Shown piece by piece: positions 1-8,440 of a stretch of 64,000 nucleotides of DNA (position 1 is its first letter; each line of letters opens with the position of its first letter). Source of the stretch: Chitinophagaceae bacterium BSSC1 (GTDB lineage: Bacteria; Bacteroidota; Bacteroidia; Chitinophagales; Chitinophagaceae); assembly GCA_002256435.1 (NCBI GenBank), contig NKJC01000004.1:393103-457102 (forward strand). Reading direction: 5' to 3'. The notes under the pieces are model-generated. The model did no database searches. It worked only from the letters and a program-made list of their open reading frames with translations, and was not told the DNA's origin. The position numbers were made by a program, and so were the translations under genes.

Positions 1-1550
1 GTTGCACCTTCATCCTTGTCTAAATGATTCTTGGTAACATAGAAATAAGCATTGTCACCTCGGCCTCCATCTTTAAATTGTCCTTGTCCAGGTTGAATAT
101 AATAACCATCTTGCCCATTGGTATTGATGCGGTATTGGCTACCATTTTTGTCATATTGAGTAAGACTATTTTGCAATTGCCAGCCCTCTTTTGCCCATGG
201 TTTCCATCCTTGTTGCTGCCATTCAAAAAAATTCTGTTGATTTCCTGCAAAAGCAATTCTAAATACAGGTCTATAAGTACCATTGTTGCCACAGCCCCTG
301 CCAATACTGGCACAACTAACCCTAAATCTTCCGTCTTTGTAAAAGAAATACCGCTGGGAATAACTGTAATTGCAAGGCGCTGGCCATAGCTCACTAAAGT
401 ATTTTTGTTCCAACACAAATCCCACAGTTGAATCTCCTTCCACCAAATCAAAAATCTGAGGAGGTTCTGTTGCAACCACCGCAGACTGACTAAAAATAGG
501 ACAACCCACAGCATCGCTATAGCCAAATCCTTCCGTGCCTGAATAGCTCACATGCCAATCCACCAATTTGGCGTTATTTAAGACTCTTTTTGTACCATAT
601 TGTACATTACTAATCATCAAACCATCAGAGCTGGTTAGCAGGTAATCCATTTGCCATCCAAATTTCTTAAGTTGGTTTACCTTATCACAAAAACAATCTG
701 CAATATTTTCATTTTGTAGCCTTCTTTCCGTCATGGGTGTTTTCAAACTATCTTCTCCTGTATTAGTCCATCTAACACCTACCACGCGGTTATCTGTTAA
801 ATCAACAATGGCCCATAATGCCCTTGTTCCTTGCACAAAAGTGGGTGCTACACATAAATGCATACTACGTTCACACTTGGTTCTATTTAAAGCTGTTCTG
901 GTAGAACTCATAATGGCTTGGTTCAAGCCCGGTTTAAATCCTAAGGCTTTCCCAACTTCGGGTGAGTTAATAGCAATAGTAGTAGCTAAATCTACCAGTC
1001 TTTTGGGAAGGTCTGGTTGGGTTTGTGGATAATGCGTAACCGATAATACTTTGTGTGAAAAAATATCTACAATGCCAACTGTTGTGAGGTTAAAAGCATA
1101 ATTGTACATTTCAACCCTGGCAAGGGTTCCAGGCAAGAAAGCTGTTCCAGGTTTAACATCGCCTGGCCGAGCTGGATACACCCCAAATATTTCATTAAAG
1201 AGTTTTTTCTTGTCGGCTTTGTTCTTTACATAAAGCGTAAAAATGCTGTCCGATAATGCAATTTGTTGCGCCAACATAAAATTGGGTGGGGGATTGGGGA
1301 TCTCCAATAATTTCACAGGCATTTCTTGACTCAAAGTGGCTATGATTTCTTTTTTTCTTTCCAGTGCGTATTGATTGGTATCATTACTTGCAGGCTCCAA
1401 TAATCCCTTTTTGAATTCGTTTACATAACCCCCAGAAGGAAGCACTGGTTTGGATTTCTTTCCCGCTTGCGCCAAAACAAAAAATGGCATCAATAAAAAA
1501 GTACTTAATAGGATAGAACAATAATTTTTAAGAATTGGGGTGTTGGTCAT
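1..1550 (-). CDS. copper amine oxidase-fold secreted protein, partial, copper ligands apparently lost
   Basis: The frame is open from the ATG at 1550 through the left edge (516 codons seen), so the C-terminus lies outside the window. A signal peptide ends near residue 28 (VLAQ). Inference from remembered family signatures: residues about 120-160 resemble the CAO N3 domain, and from about 300 the catalytic domain can be followed: GLMISNVQYG, GC at 349-350 (family GCDC), LW at 388-389, NYSY at 394-397 where the TPQ tyrosine sits in NYDY/NYEY, FFYKDG, and YVT near 504-506 where active enzymes have WVT. Y395 would be the TPQ precursor, but the catalytic Asp is not evident and there is no histidine from 396 to 508, so the family HxH copper pair is missing (G424/Y426 align there). 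It is last in a three-gene operon, 1 nt after the di-heme gene. Either a pseudo-enzyme or an enzyme with another cofactor. Confidence 0.55.
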   Translation of the reverse strand, partial: MTNTPILKNYCSILLSTFLLMPFFVLAQAGKKSKPVLPSGGYVNEFKKGLLEPASNDTNQYALERKKEIIATLSQEMPVKLLEIPNPPPNFMLAQQIALSDSIFTLYVKNKADKKKLFNEIFGVYPARPGDVKPGTAFLPGTLARVEMYNYAFNLTTVGIVDIFSHKVLSVTHYPQTQPDLPKRLVDLATTIAINSPEVGKALGFKPGLNQAIMSSTRTALNRTKCERSMHLCVAPTFVQGTRALWAIVDLTDNRVVGVRWTNTGEDSLKTPMTERRLQNENIADCFCDKVNQLKKFGWQMDYLLTSSDGLMISNVQYGTKRVLNNAKLVDWHVSYSGTEGFGYSDAVGCPIFSQSAVVATEPPQIFDLVEGDSTVGFVLEQKYFSELWPAPCNYSYSQRYFFYKDGRFRVSCASIGRGCGNNGTYRPVFRIAFAGNQQNFFEWQQQGWKPWAKEGWQLQNSLTQYDKNGSQYRINTNGQDGYYIQPGQGQFKDGGRGDNAYFYVTKNHLDKDEGA

Positions 1551-1551
1551 G

Positions 1552-2652
1552 CTAGTATTTTTTGAAGGGGTCTTTCCAATGTTCTAAATGCAGGTTACTG
1601 GTATCTGTTAGTGCATTTAAAAAAGCCATCAATTGTTGTTTTTCCAAACTACTTAATTGAAAACCTTTGATTAAATGACTCTTGTTTGGATGCTGGCTTC
1701 CATTGCCTTTAAAAGGGCCATCTGAAATATTTCTACCACCTGCAGCATAAATGTCAATCATTTCTGAAATGGTTTGCACCGATCCGTTATGGGTATATGG
1801 GGCAGTCAACATCACATTTTTTAAGGAAGGAATTCTAAATTTTCCACGGTCTTCTAGATTTCGAGTAATGTCAAATAGTCCTTGGTCTTCTAATGGATAG
1901 TTGCCCGCTACATTGTACAATCCCGTATTAGCATAGACCAATTCTTGCCGTTGATAACGAGTTGGGTGATCATGACAAGTAGCGCATTGCAGCCTGTCAG
2001 ATTGATACAATTTCAATCCCGCTAATTCTTGGGGATTCATTGCCTTTTTATTTCCTTTTAAATAGCGATCATACTTGGAATTAAAACTGGTTAGTATGGT
2101 CTCATAAGCAGTAATAGCATTGATAACATTTCCAATTTTAATTGGGGAAGGCTCATTGGGAAAAGCTTCTTTAAATGCTTTTTGATAATATGGATCTGCT
2201 GCAAGATTGTCTAATACCAATGTTTCATGTCCTTTGATGCCCAATTCTCTGGGTGCTTCATTGAACATGGGATTGCGCATCTGTTGTGCAAGGTTATGAA
2301 TACTACTATCGGCCCAGGTTAAATGATCTACAAATACAATATTGATTAGGGATGGTGCATTGTGCTTTACATTAAAACCATCGGTTCCTGCTGATGTTCT
2401 ATATCCATCTGAAAAGCAAAATTTAGGGTCATGACAAGAGGCACAGGATTTTTGTTGGTTATAGGAGAGACGGTTGTCAAAAAATAACCAATGACCTAGT
2501 GCAATTTTTACAGAACCAATATTTTTTTTAGATTGATCTTGCTTACTATTTTTTGATACATAAAAAGAGCAAACAGTAATCATCAAACCAAGTAGGAAAA
2601 TACCCATGCTGGTCTTTTGAATAGTTTGCAAATAGGAACTTTTCATGTGCAA
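1552..2652 (-). CDS. di-heme cytochrome c peroxidase / MauG family protein
   Basis: A 366-residue exported protein with two c-type heme motifs: C70-x2-C73-H74 followed by the typical DPKFCFSDG segment, and C223-x2-C226-H227. Near the C-terminus APYTHNGSV and the YAAGGRN segment match the family block usually written APYxHDG. The N-terminus has one hydrophobic segment (about 16-32) that could be a membrane anchor or an uncleaved signal. Family members reduce hydrogen peroxide or, as MauG, drive oxidative maturation of a partner cofactor. The stop lies 1 nt before the amine-oxidase-like gene and the start 4 nt after the propeller gene, so the three are almost certainly co-translated. That context favours a partner-specific role over general peroxide defence, but this is inference. 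M3 is an alternative start. Confidence 0.85.
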   Translation of the reverse strand: MHMKSSYLQTIQKTSMGIFLLGLMITVCSFYVSKNSKQDQSKKNIGSVKIALGHWLFFDNRLSYNQQKSCASCHDPKFCFSDGYRTSAGTDGFNVKHNAPSLINIVFVDHLTWADSSIHNLAQQMRNPMFNEAPRELGIKGHETLVLDNLAADPYYQKAFKEAFPNEPSPIKIGNVINAITAYETILTSFNSKYDRYLKGNKKAMNPQELAGLKLYQSDRLQCATCHDHPTRYQRQELVYANTGLYNVAGNYPLEDQGLFDITRNLEDRGKFRIPSLKNVMLTAPYTHNGSVQTISEMIDIYAAGGRNISDGPFKGNGSQHPNKSHLIKGFQLSSLEKQQLMAFLNALTDTSNLHLEHWKDPFKKY

Positions 2653-2656
2653 TTAA

Positions 2657-3580
2657 TTAATACAAATTTACCAGTTCCCATTTTTTGGCCCCTTGGTTCC
2701 ATTTAAAATCATAGACTGTTTCTGGTTTTTCACTAGATGCTTGCAAATTGTAATTGAAGGCAATGCCATTAATGCTAAGTATTCCGTTACTGAACCTGAT
2801 TTTTCTAGCTTTGTCATCGCCCCTTGGGCCCAAGCCCGCTAAACTCAATTCTTTTTGTAAACTGTTTTTGACAAAACGAGCGTTTTTGTCAATCATTACA
2901 GACCAGATTTCTCCCGTTCTAGCATTTCCAAAAAGCAATCGCTTTTTATCTGCCGGATCAAAATATAGCGTCATGCCTATTACATCAATTCCTACCAAAC
3001 TATCTTTTATTTTTTTACTTAAGGCATCAATAGCATAAACCACACCCTTTTCCTGAAATCTCTTAGAGCCAGCAATGCTAGAAGCGTATAAAATACCACT
3101 GGTACAATCAAAGCTGATACCCATTAATCCAAAGGGACTATTACCAGACTCGTATTTTTTTAAGGGTAATTGCAGCCATTTTTGCATGATCCCTGTTTGG
3201 GCATCTACTCTAAAAATGCTGTTTTGATTTTGTGGGGGATTGTCTAAAACAGAGACCAAGGGTGCAGGAATGGTATATACATTTCCAACAGCATCTAAAC
3301 TAATCCCAGAAAGCCAACCCGCTTTTTTCCAGCTACTGTCTTGAAATATCCTGCCCCTAAAACTATTGGCAGTTGGCTTGGATTCAGTACCAGTTTTGAT
3401 TAATTCTACCAAAACCAATCCCATTCTGTGTTTTTCTGAAGTACTCAAGGCAGACCATAATGGGTCTAACCCATACTGCTGAATAAATGCTGGCTCTTTT
3501 TGGCAGGGCTTAATTTCTCGTTGAGCCATTACAGTTCCCATTATAAACATCAAACCGCAAAAAATCAATGACTTAAACAT
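2657..3580 (-). CDS. secreted beta-propeller protein (SMP-30/NHL-like)
   Basis: The ATG at 3580 is chosen because it is followed directly by a good signal peptide (MFKSLIFCGLMFIMGTVMAQ); the frame extends 13 codons upstream without a better start. The mature protein of about 288 residues shows repeated short blocks of the type GNVYTIPAP, SIFRVDAQTG, GILYASS, GVVYAID and GEIWSVMID, typical of a six-bladed propeller of the SMP-30/NHL class. No catalytic set can be assigned. It is first in the operon with the di-heme peroxidase and the amine-oxidase-fold protein. Propeller subunits accompany some quinone-cofactor amine dehydrogenases, which makes the grouping suggestive, but no direct homology to those subunits is claimed. 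Confidence 0.6.
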   Translation of the reverse strand: MFKSLIFCGLMFIMGTVMAQREIKPCQKEPAFIQQYGLDPLWSALSTSEKHRMGLVLVELIKTGTESKPTANSFRGRIFQDSSWKKAGWLSGISLDAVGNVYTIPAPLVSVLDNPPQNQNSIFRVDAQTGIMQKWLQLPLKKYESGNSPFGLMGISFDCTSGILYASSIAGSKRFQEKGVVYAIDALSKKIKDSLVGIDVIGMTLYFDPADKKRLLFGNARTGEIWSVMIDKNARFVKNSLQKELSLAGLGPRGDDKARKIRFSNGILSINGIAFNYNLQASSEKPETVYDFKWNQGAKKWELVNLY

Positions 3581-3784
3581 GGTAATGAAGGTAATATGAA
3601 CTCCTGAAAAGCCAATCAATGACCTAAATATCGTTCTTTTTTAAAGGCATTTTCCTTTTATAAAATTGGTTTCTTAACAAAATATCAATAAATCGGCTCT
3701 TAATACATTGCAATTCAGTCTAATACAAGAAAAAATGCGGCAATTTTTATACTTTATGTAACAAAATCAATGACTTAAAATTGC

Positions 3785-3792
3785 TATTTTTG
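3785..3792 (+). promoter_or_regulatory. putative -7 promoter box (TATTTTTG)
   Basis: TATTTTTG fits the Bacteroidota -7 consensus TAnnTTTG and lies 125 nt upstream of the large SdrD_B-domain gene. I do not see a convincing -33 TTTG at the usual distance. It sits in the 337-bp gap between the divergent propeller gene and the large gene; the remainder of the gap holds the palindrome and leader hairpin listed separately. Confidence 0.3.
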
Positions 3793-3852
3793 CAGTAGAA
3801 AATTTACATTTTGTAACGTAATAATGGTATTTGGTGCAGAAAAAATGCTAAA

Positions 3853-3870
3853 ATACCAAGTACTTGGTAT
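3853..3870. promoter_or_regulatory. perfect 18-bp palindrome ATACCAAGTACTTGGTAT
   Basis: The sequence equals its own reverse complement over all 18 bases and lies 48 nt upstream of the start codon of the large secreted protein. Its half-site TACCAAGTA looks like a dimeric regulator target. A related, less perfect copy (16 of 20 aligned bases including the AA flank) is at 8162-8183, upstream of a micro-ORF. The regulator is unknown. Confidence 0.45.
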
Positions 3871-3873
3871 GAG

Positions 3874-3906
3874 AATTGGTAAATAATCTTAGTTTTTTTA
3901 CCAATT
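3874..3906 (+). promoter_or_regulatory. leader hairpin just upstream of start codon
   Basis: Perfect 10-base arms AATTGGTAAA (3874-3883) and TTTACCAATT (3897-3906) flank a 13-nt loop and end 11 nt before the ATG at 3918. If transcribed, this stem would occupy the ribosome-landing region of the large gene. The arms reuse the TTGGTA core found in the adjacent palindrome, so it may instead be a DNA-level operator. There is no run of T after it, so it is not an intrinsic terminator. Confidence 0.4.
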
Positions 3907-3917
3907 AATATAATAAA

Positions 3918-6900
3918 ATGCTTATGCGGTTCAAACATCTACACTCAAAAAACTTACATTTTGCAAGTTGCAAGCCCTTGCTTTGCACACTTGTACTGTT
4001 TTTTGCAGTACAGGCAAATGCCCAGATTAGTGGTACCGTTTTCCGTGATTTTAATGCTAATGGTACGCGCAATACTGGTACTGGATATAATGAGCCATTG
4101 GTTGATGGCATCACTGTAAAAGCCTACGATGCGGCAAATGCACTTGTAGCAACAACTACAACAGTTGCTGGAGCTTATTCTTTTACTGCTGGTCAAATTG
4201 CGCCAGGCACTAAAGTGAGATTGGAGTTTACAGGTTGGGCTACTGGTATAGATTTCCCAGGTGCTTTTGGTGCCAACAATAAATCTAGTATTCAGTTTGC
4301 TACTGCACCTGCAACAGGATTACATTTTGGTATCAACTACCCTGGTGACTATAATGACCAAGTAAATCCAAGAGTAATAGTTCCTGTTTATGCCAATGGC
4401 GATAATAGATTACCTGGTTCAGCAGCAAGTGCAGACGCTATCTATGCTTACAACTATAATGCGCTTGGTGGTCAAACTACCCTTGGTACCATGGGTCAAA
4501 TTGGTGCTGTATGGGGAACAGCTTATAACAGACAGGCAGATAAATTATACTATGCCGCATATGCTAAAAGGCATGTGAATGCAGGACCATTGGGATTGAA
4601 TGGATTATACGTAACCACCAATGCCAAATCTGTAAACAATACTTCCTCAACAGGAAGTTTTGTGAATCTGAATTTGATTAATCCAGCATTTAATGCAGGA
4701 ACAGTTACCAGAAATTTTGCTCCCGGAGCAGCTGATAAAACCAATCCTAATTATGATGAATTGATGTTTGATGCTGTTGGTAAGAAAGGCATGGGTGGTT
4801 TGGCAATTTCTGATGACGGAAAATATTTGTATGTAGTTAACTTGAATGATGCAAGATTATGGCGTATTACACTAGGGCCCAATGGCACTGCACCTTCTAG
4901 TGCCGGTGATATTGTTTCCTATCCTGCTTTTACCAATCCTTCTGCTTTTAGTACTTTTAGACCTTTTGCTGTTAAATTTTATCGCGGAGCTATTTATGTA
5001 GGTGGTGTAACCGATGGTGTAAAATCAGATAATTCAGCCGTAAATCGCAATGATTTAAAGGCCTATGTTTATAAAGTAGACGCAAGTGCTACACCTGGTT
5101 CTGCAAGTTTTGCTCAAGTATTAAATGTTGATTTAAGCTTTAATAGGTTATCTAATTTAAATTCTGGTTGGAATGCTAAAAGAACAACACCATATGTAGA
5201 TGCCAATGGGACAAATGCTTCTCTATCAAATACATCTTGGCACCCTTGGTCTAGGACTTTTACAGAAATGGTAATTTCAAATGCTCCTGGTAGGCTAGCT
5301 TATCCTCAACCAATTTTGTCTAGTTTGGAATTTGATCCAACCGATGGGGCTATGATCTTGGGTATTGCTGATAGAACTGGGGATCAAACAGGTAATGAGA
5401 ATTTAAGTACCAATACCGGTTTAGGTGATTTATATACAGGAAACTCCGCTGGTGATATTCTAAGGGCTTCCAATACTGGTGCTGCCTATTCAGCTTTTGT
5501 AATTGAAAATAATGGTACTGCTGGTAGTAGAACAACCGCTGGTGTTGGTAACAATGAAGGACCAAATGGTGGAGAATTCTATTTTACAGATCGCTTTAGT
5601 CAGGGAAATAACGTATCAGGATTACCTCCATTAGGAAATGGTGATAATACTACTGGCTCTTGGCCTTATAGTGGCGGTTTAGACCACGAAGAAACCAGTA
5701 CAGGTAGTGTGGCTTTAATGGCAGGTAAAGATGAAGTATTGTCTACCGCATTTGACCCCATTAATGCTTGGTACAGTGGTGGGGTTCGTTATTATTCTAA
5801 TCTTGATGGCGGTGCGTATAATGGTATGAAATTATACGAAGGCCAGTTTGTAGACCTTTTTGGTAAAGCCAATGGCTTGGGTGATTTAGAAATCATCTCT
5901 GCACCAGCTCCTATTGAAGTTGGTAATAGAGTTTGGCTAGACGCCGATGGTAATGGGATTCAAGATCCAGGAGAGAATCCAATTGCTGGTGTTACGGTAG
6001 AATTGGTAAAAGCAGGATTAGTCATTGCTACTGCAACAACCGATGCAGATGGTAACTATATTTTTAGCTCAGACCCAACTGGTGTAACAACCGCATCTAA
6101 TATTTACAATATTGTTGGTTTAACCGCTAACACTGCATTTACCATTCGAATTCCAAATGTAACTGGTGGTTCTAAACAAGCTGCATTGGGTGTTAATGAT
6201 CTTACAACTGCAAATACTGCAGGTGGTTCAAATGCAGATGAAATTGATAGTGATGGTGTTCTTGCTGGTAATAACGCAGAAGTAACTCTAACAACCGGTG
6301 TTGCCGGTGCCAACGACCATAGTTTTGACTTTGGATTTAGCACAGCCGTTCCTTGTGGATGTGGTGGTGGATTAGAAAGTAAGAGCTTGGGCGATGCAGT
6401 AGGCAAGAGAGTCTTTAATAAGGCAGTAAATAGCCAACAAGGCCCAGTGAACTACAGCAAAATGCCTGTGGTTGAAAATAGAATTATCCAAAATCAAATT
6501 AAAGGTGTTGGAACCAGTCTTACTTTAAGTGAATTGTTGCCTAAGCAAATCAAGGGTACCAATTACAAAGCATTGACTACCACACCAACTGATATTCCAA
6601 GCATTACCAATGCAACCGATGTATTGTCCATTGACTTTGTATTAAATGATCAAGCTAAAGCGGTTTCTTTTGCAACAAGAACACAAGGTGAAGTTTATGA
6701 TCACACCAAAGCTATTTGCGATAGGTTGAAAGGTTCTGAGTTAATAAGTATTGAAAATGTTACTATCAACAATATCAAATTTGTTAGATACAATTTGAAA
6801 AACTCAATTGGACAAATTGAATATGCCATGAGTTTTGCTATAGGTGCTAAGTCTGGAAGATTAAACTACAGTATTCAAAGTAACTGGTTGAATAGAGATT

Positions 6901-8072
6901 ATACACCTGATGAAGTAATGTACAATGTGCAACTTTGGGCGGTATCACCTGAACTGGTAATGAATATGGCCAGTGATATTGTGACTAGGTTAAAAGCTAC
7001 TATGCCAGTTATTGAGCAAGTAAATAGCATTGTTCTACCTAAAACCTATGTAACAAAAGGTAAACGTGAGGCTGAGAACTTGGTATTGAATATTGTTAAC
7101 AATAGTAGTTTCACCAACGGATATATTGAATTACAAGAAAAAGCAAATGAGTTATCAACTAGTTTAGTTACTAGACAAGTACCATTTACTGTTGGTGCAA
7201 ATGGTAAAACTGTTTTGACCATTCCAGCAAGTGATTCTTATGAAGCTGCCATGTATGTGTATATGAATGGTGTAATGCAAGACCAACTCTTTATGGCCGA
7301 TGGAAGTTGGGTGGCCAATATTAATCCAAGTACTTCTACTTTAAAATCATTTAAAGTAGAAAATGATCCTAAAATGATTGTGGAGAATAAAACAGATTTC
7401 TTGTTATTCCGCAACGTGAAGGTAGAAGCAAGCAGTCCTGATTATGTATCTGTATACAAATTATTAAGAGGTGGTGGTGCTCCACAAGATCTTACTGGTT
7501 ACAAAACTTTGCAGTTCAACGCCAAGGGTTCTGGAGTAGCCTTACAAATCATATTGGTAAAAGAAGGTATCCAAAACTGGGATGACCAATATAGATTGAG
7601 AATTCCTCTGTCTGCTACCAACAAGGATTATAAAATTAGTTTGGATGATTTCAAATCATTAGGAAGCAACGCCAAGATTAATCCTAATGATATTACTACT
7701 GTGATCTTTGCTTTGGAAGTAAATACTGGTAAACTGACCAATATTTCTGCAGACTTTAATAGGGTATTGTTCTCTAAAACAGATTTTTCTTACCTCACTA
7801 GTTTGAATTCTACAGAAGTAAATGTGTTCCCTAATCCTTCAAAAGGTAGTTTTAAAGCCAGCTTTAAATCTGCAGAAGTTGCTGACTTAACGCTCTATTT
7901 AACTGATGCAACAGGAAGAAGGGTATACAGCAAATCTGTAAAAGCACAGATAGGAGAGAACCAAGTTCCTGTAGACTTTACTCCAAAACAAGGTAATATT
8001 TTGACCAACTATATCCTTTCTCTTGATGGCAATGGTTATAAATACCAGCCTAGGAAAGTGATTATTGAATAA
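3918..8072 (+). CDS. large secreted SdrD_B-domain protein with T9SS sorting tail
   Basis: 1384 residues. A signal peptide ends near residue 35 (QANAQ). The first SdrD_B-like Ig domain spans about 36-110 (ISGTVFRDFNANGTRN). The section from about 130 to 650 is rich in Asn/Gly and has propeller-like strands (DGKYLYVVNLNDARLWRITL). A second SdrD_B domain with the signature GNRVWLDADGNGIQDPGEN starts near 667. A short CGCGGG segment near 811 is followed by a helix/strand region to about 1300. The last 80 residues, from VFPNPSKGSF, are a type A T9SS C-terminal domain, so the protein should cross the outer membrane and be cell-attached or released. The role is probably adhesion or surface layer; no enzymatic motif is visible. 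It is monocistronic, with its own leader structure and terminator. Confidence 0.8.
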   Translation: MLMRFKHLHSKNLHFASCKPLLCTLVLFFAVQANAQISGTVFRDFNANGTRNTGTGYNEPLVDGITVKAYDAANALVATTTTVAGAYSFTAGQIAPGTKVRLEFTGWATGIDFPGAFGANNKSSIQFATAPATGLHFGINYPGDYNDQVNPRVIVPVYANGDNRLPGSAASADAIYAYNYNALGGQTTLGTMGQIGAVWGTAYNRQADKLYYAAYAKRHVNAGPLGLNGLYVTTNAKSVNNTSSTGSFVNLNLINPAFNAGTVTRNFAPGAADKTNPNYDELMFDAVGKKGMGGLAISDDGKYLYVVNLNDARLWRITLGPNGTAPSSAGDIVSYPAFTNPSAFSTFRPFAVKFYRGAIYVGGVTDGVKSDNSAVNRNDLKAYVYKVDASATPGSASFAQVLNVDLSFNRLSNLNSGWNAKRTTPYVDANGTNASLSNTSWHPWSRTFTEMVISNAPGRLAYPQPILSSLEFDPTDGAMILGIADRTGDQTGNENLSTNTGLGDLYTGNSAGDILRASNTGAAYSAFVIENNGTAGSRTTAGVGNNEGPNGGEFYFTDRFSQGNNVSGLPPLGNGDNTTGSWPYSGGLDHEETSTGSVALMAGKDEVLSTAFDPINAWYSGGVRYYSNLDGGAYNGMKLYEGQFVDLFGKANGLGDLEIISAPAPIEVGNRVWLDADGNGIQDPGENPIAGVTVELVKAGLVIATATTDADGNYIFSSDPTGVTTASNIYNIVGLTANTAFTIRIPNVTGGSKQAALGVNDLTTANTAGGSNADEIDSDGVLAGNNAEVTLTTGVAGANDHSFDFGFSTAVPCGCGGGLESKSLGDAVGKRVFNKAVNSQQGPVNYSKMPVVENRIIQNQIKGVGTSLTLSELLPKQIKGTNYKALTTTPTDIPSITNATDVLSIDFVLNDQAKAVSFATRTQGEVYDHTKAICDRLKGSELISIENVTINNIKFVRYNLKNSIGQIEYAMSFAIGAKSGRLNYSIQSNWLNRDYTPDEVMYNVQLWAVSPELVMNMASDIVTRLKATMPVIEQVNSIVLPKTYVTKGKREAENLVLNIVNNSSFTNGYIELQEKANELSTSLVTRQVPFTVGANGKTVLTIPASDSYEAAMYVYMNGVMQDQLFMADGSWVANINPSTSTLKSFKVENDPKMIVENKTDFLLFRNVKVEASSPDYVSVYKLLRGGGAPQDLTGYKTLQFNAKGSGVALQIILVKEGIQNWDDQYRLRIPLSATNKDYKISLDDFKSLGSNAKINPNDITTVIFALEVNTGKLTNISADFNRVLFSKTDFSYLTSLNSTEVNVFPNPSKGSFKASFKSAEVADLTLYLTDATGRRVYSKSVKAQIGENQVPVDFTPKQGNILTNYILSLDGNGYKYQPRKVIIE

Positions 8073-8091
8073 GCTTTTAAGCCCCTACAAC

Positions 8092-8126
8092 AGCAAAGTC
8101 CTGGAGAAATCCGGGACTTTGCTTTT
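8092..8126 (+). terminator. intrinsic terminator of the large secreted protein gene
   Basis: Ten-base perfect arms AGCAAAGTCC (8092-8101) and GGACTTTGCT (8114-8123), with further GGA/TCC pairing inside, are followed by TTT. It lies 19 nt after the stop codon. Confidence 0.8.
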
Positions 8127-8161
8127 ATACACATTTTGTGAAAATCAGGTGGAAAACCAAA

Positions 8162-8183
8162 AAATACAAGGTATCTGGTATTT
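8162..8183. promoter_or_regulatory. imperfect palindrome related to the 3853 site
   Basis: AAATAC...GTATTT flanks an inner AAGGTATCTG. The central 18 bases match the perfect palindrome upstream of the large gene at 14 positions, 16 of 20 with flanks. It lies 65 nt before the ATG of the 31-codon ORF, a spacing similar to that of the first site, which suggests one regulator could act on both units. Confidence 0.3.
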
Positions 8184-8248
8184 TTCAATAGTTTCGCTTT
8201 TAGTTCTTTTACATTGTTAATCATTTATCAAGCTCAAAAAAAATTGCT

Positions 8249-8344
8249 ATGGCACTCGAGATCTATGGTTTTTTTCTTGGTTTTGGGGTATTGATGTATT
8301 ATTTACATCAACCTAAGAAAGCCAAAATTGCACAGAAGAAGTAG
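8249..8344 (+). CDS. possible 31-residue membrane micro-protein
   Basis: The ORF opens MALEIYGFFLGFGVLMYYLH, giving one hydrophobic segment of about 15 residues (6-20), and ends in a strongly basic tail (QPKKAKIAQKK). It is bounded on the left by a terminator and a palindrome and on the right by a GC-rich terminator on the same strand, so it occupies its own transcription unit between two unrelated genes. That layout, together with the amphipathic composition, supports a real gene; the short length and absence of any family I recognise argue caution. No function is assigned. Confidence 0.35.
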   Translation: MALEIYGFFLGFGVLMYYLHQPKKAKIAQKK

Positions 8345-8410
8345 ATATTAACCCCCTAAGCTTGATTGATAAAATTACACCCTAATGTTATTTTAATCGT
8401 ATCCAATGAT

Positions 8411-8440
8411 AGCGCCCTCCAAGTGAGGGCGCCTTTGTTT
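8411..8440 (+). terminator. intrinsic terminator after the micro-ORF
   Basis: GCGCCCTC (8412-8419) pairs with GAGGGCGC (8425-8432) across a 5-nt loop and is followed by CTTTGTTTT. The T-rich side is on the plus strand, so it serves the micro-ORF unit and separates it from the convergent aminotransferase gene. Confidence 0.7.

Noticed and set aside
20..526. Open frame on the minus strand (168 codons) inside the first gene
   Set aside because: It is in another frame of the amine-oxidase-like gene, which continues open to the window edge, has a signal peptide and matches a family; this frame has no family look.
6104..6406. Minus-strand ORF of 100 codons inside the SdrD_B gene
   Set aside because: Shadow of a long, well-supported frame; its composition (Pro/Ala/Leu rich) reflects the complementary strand only.
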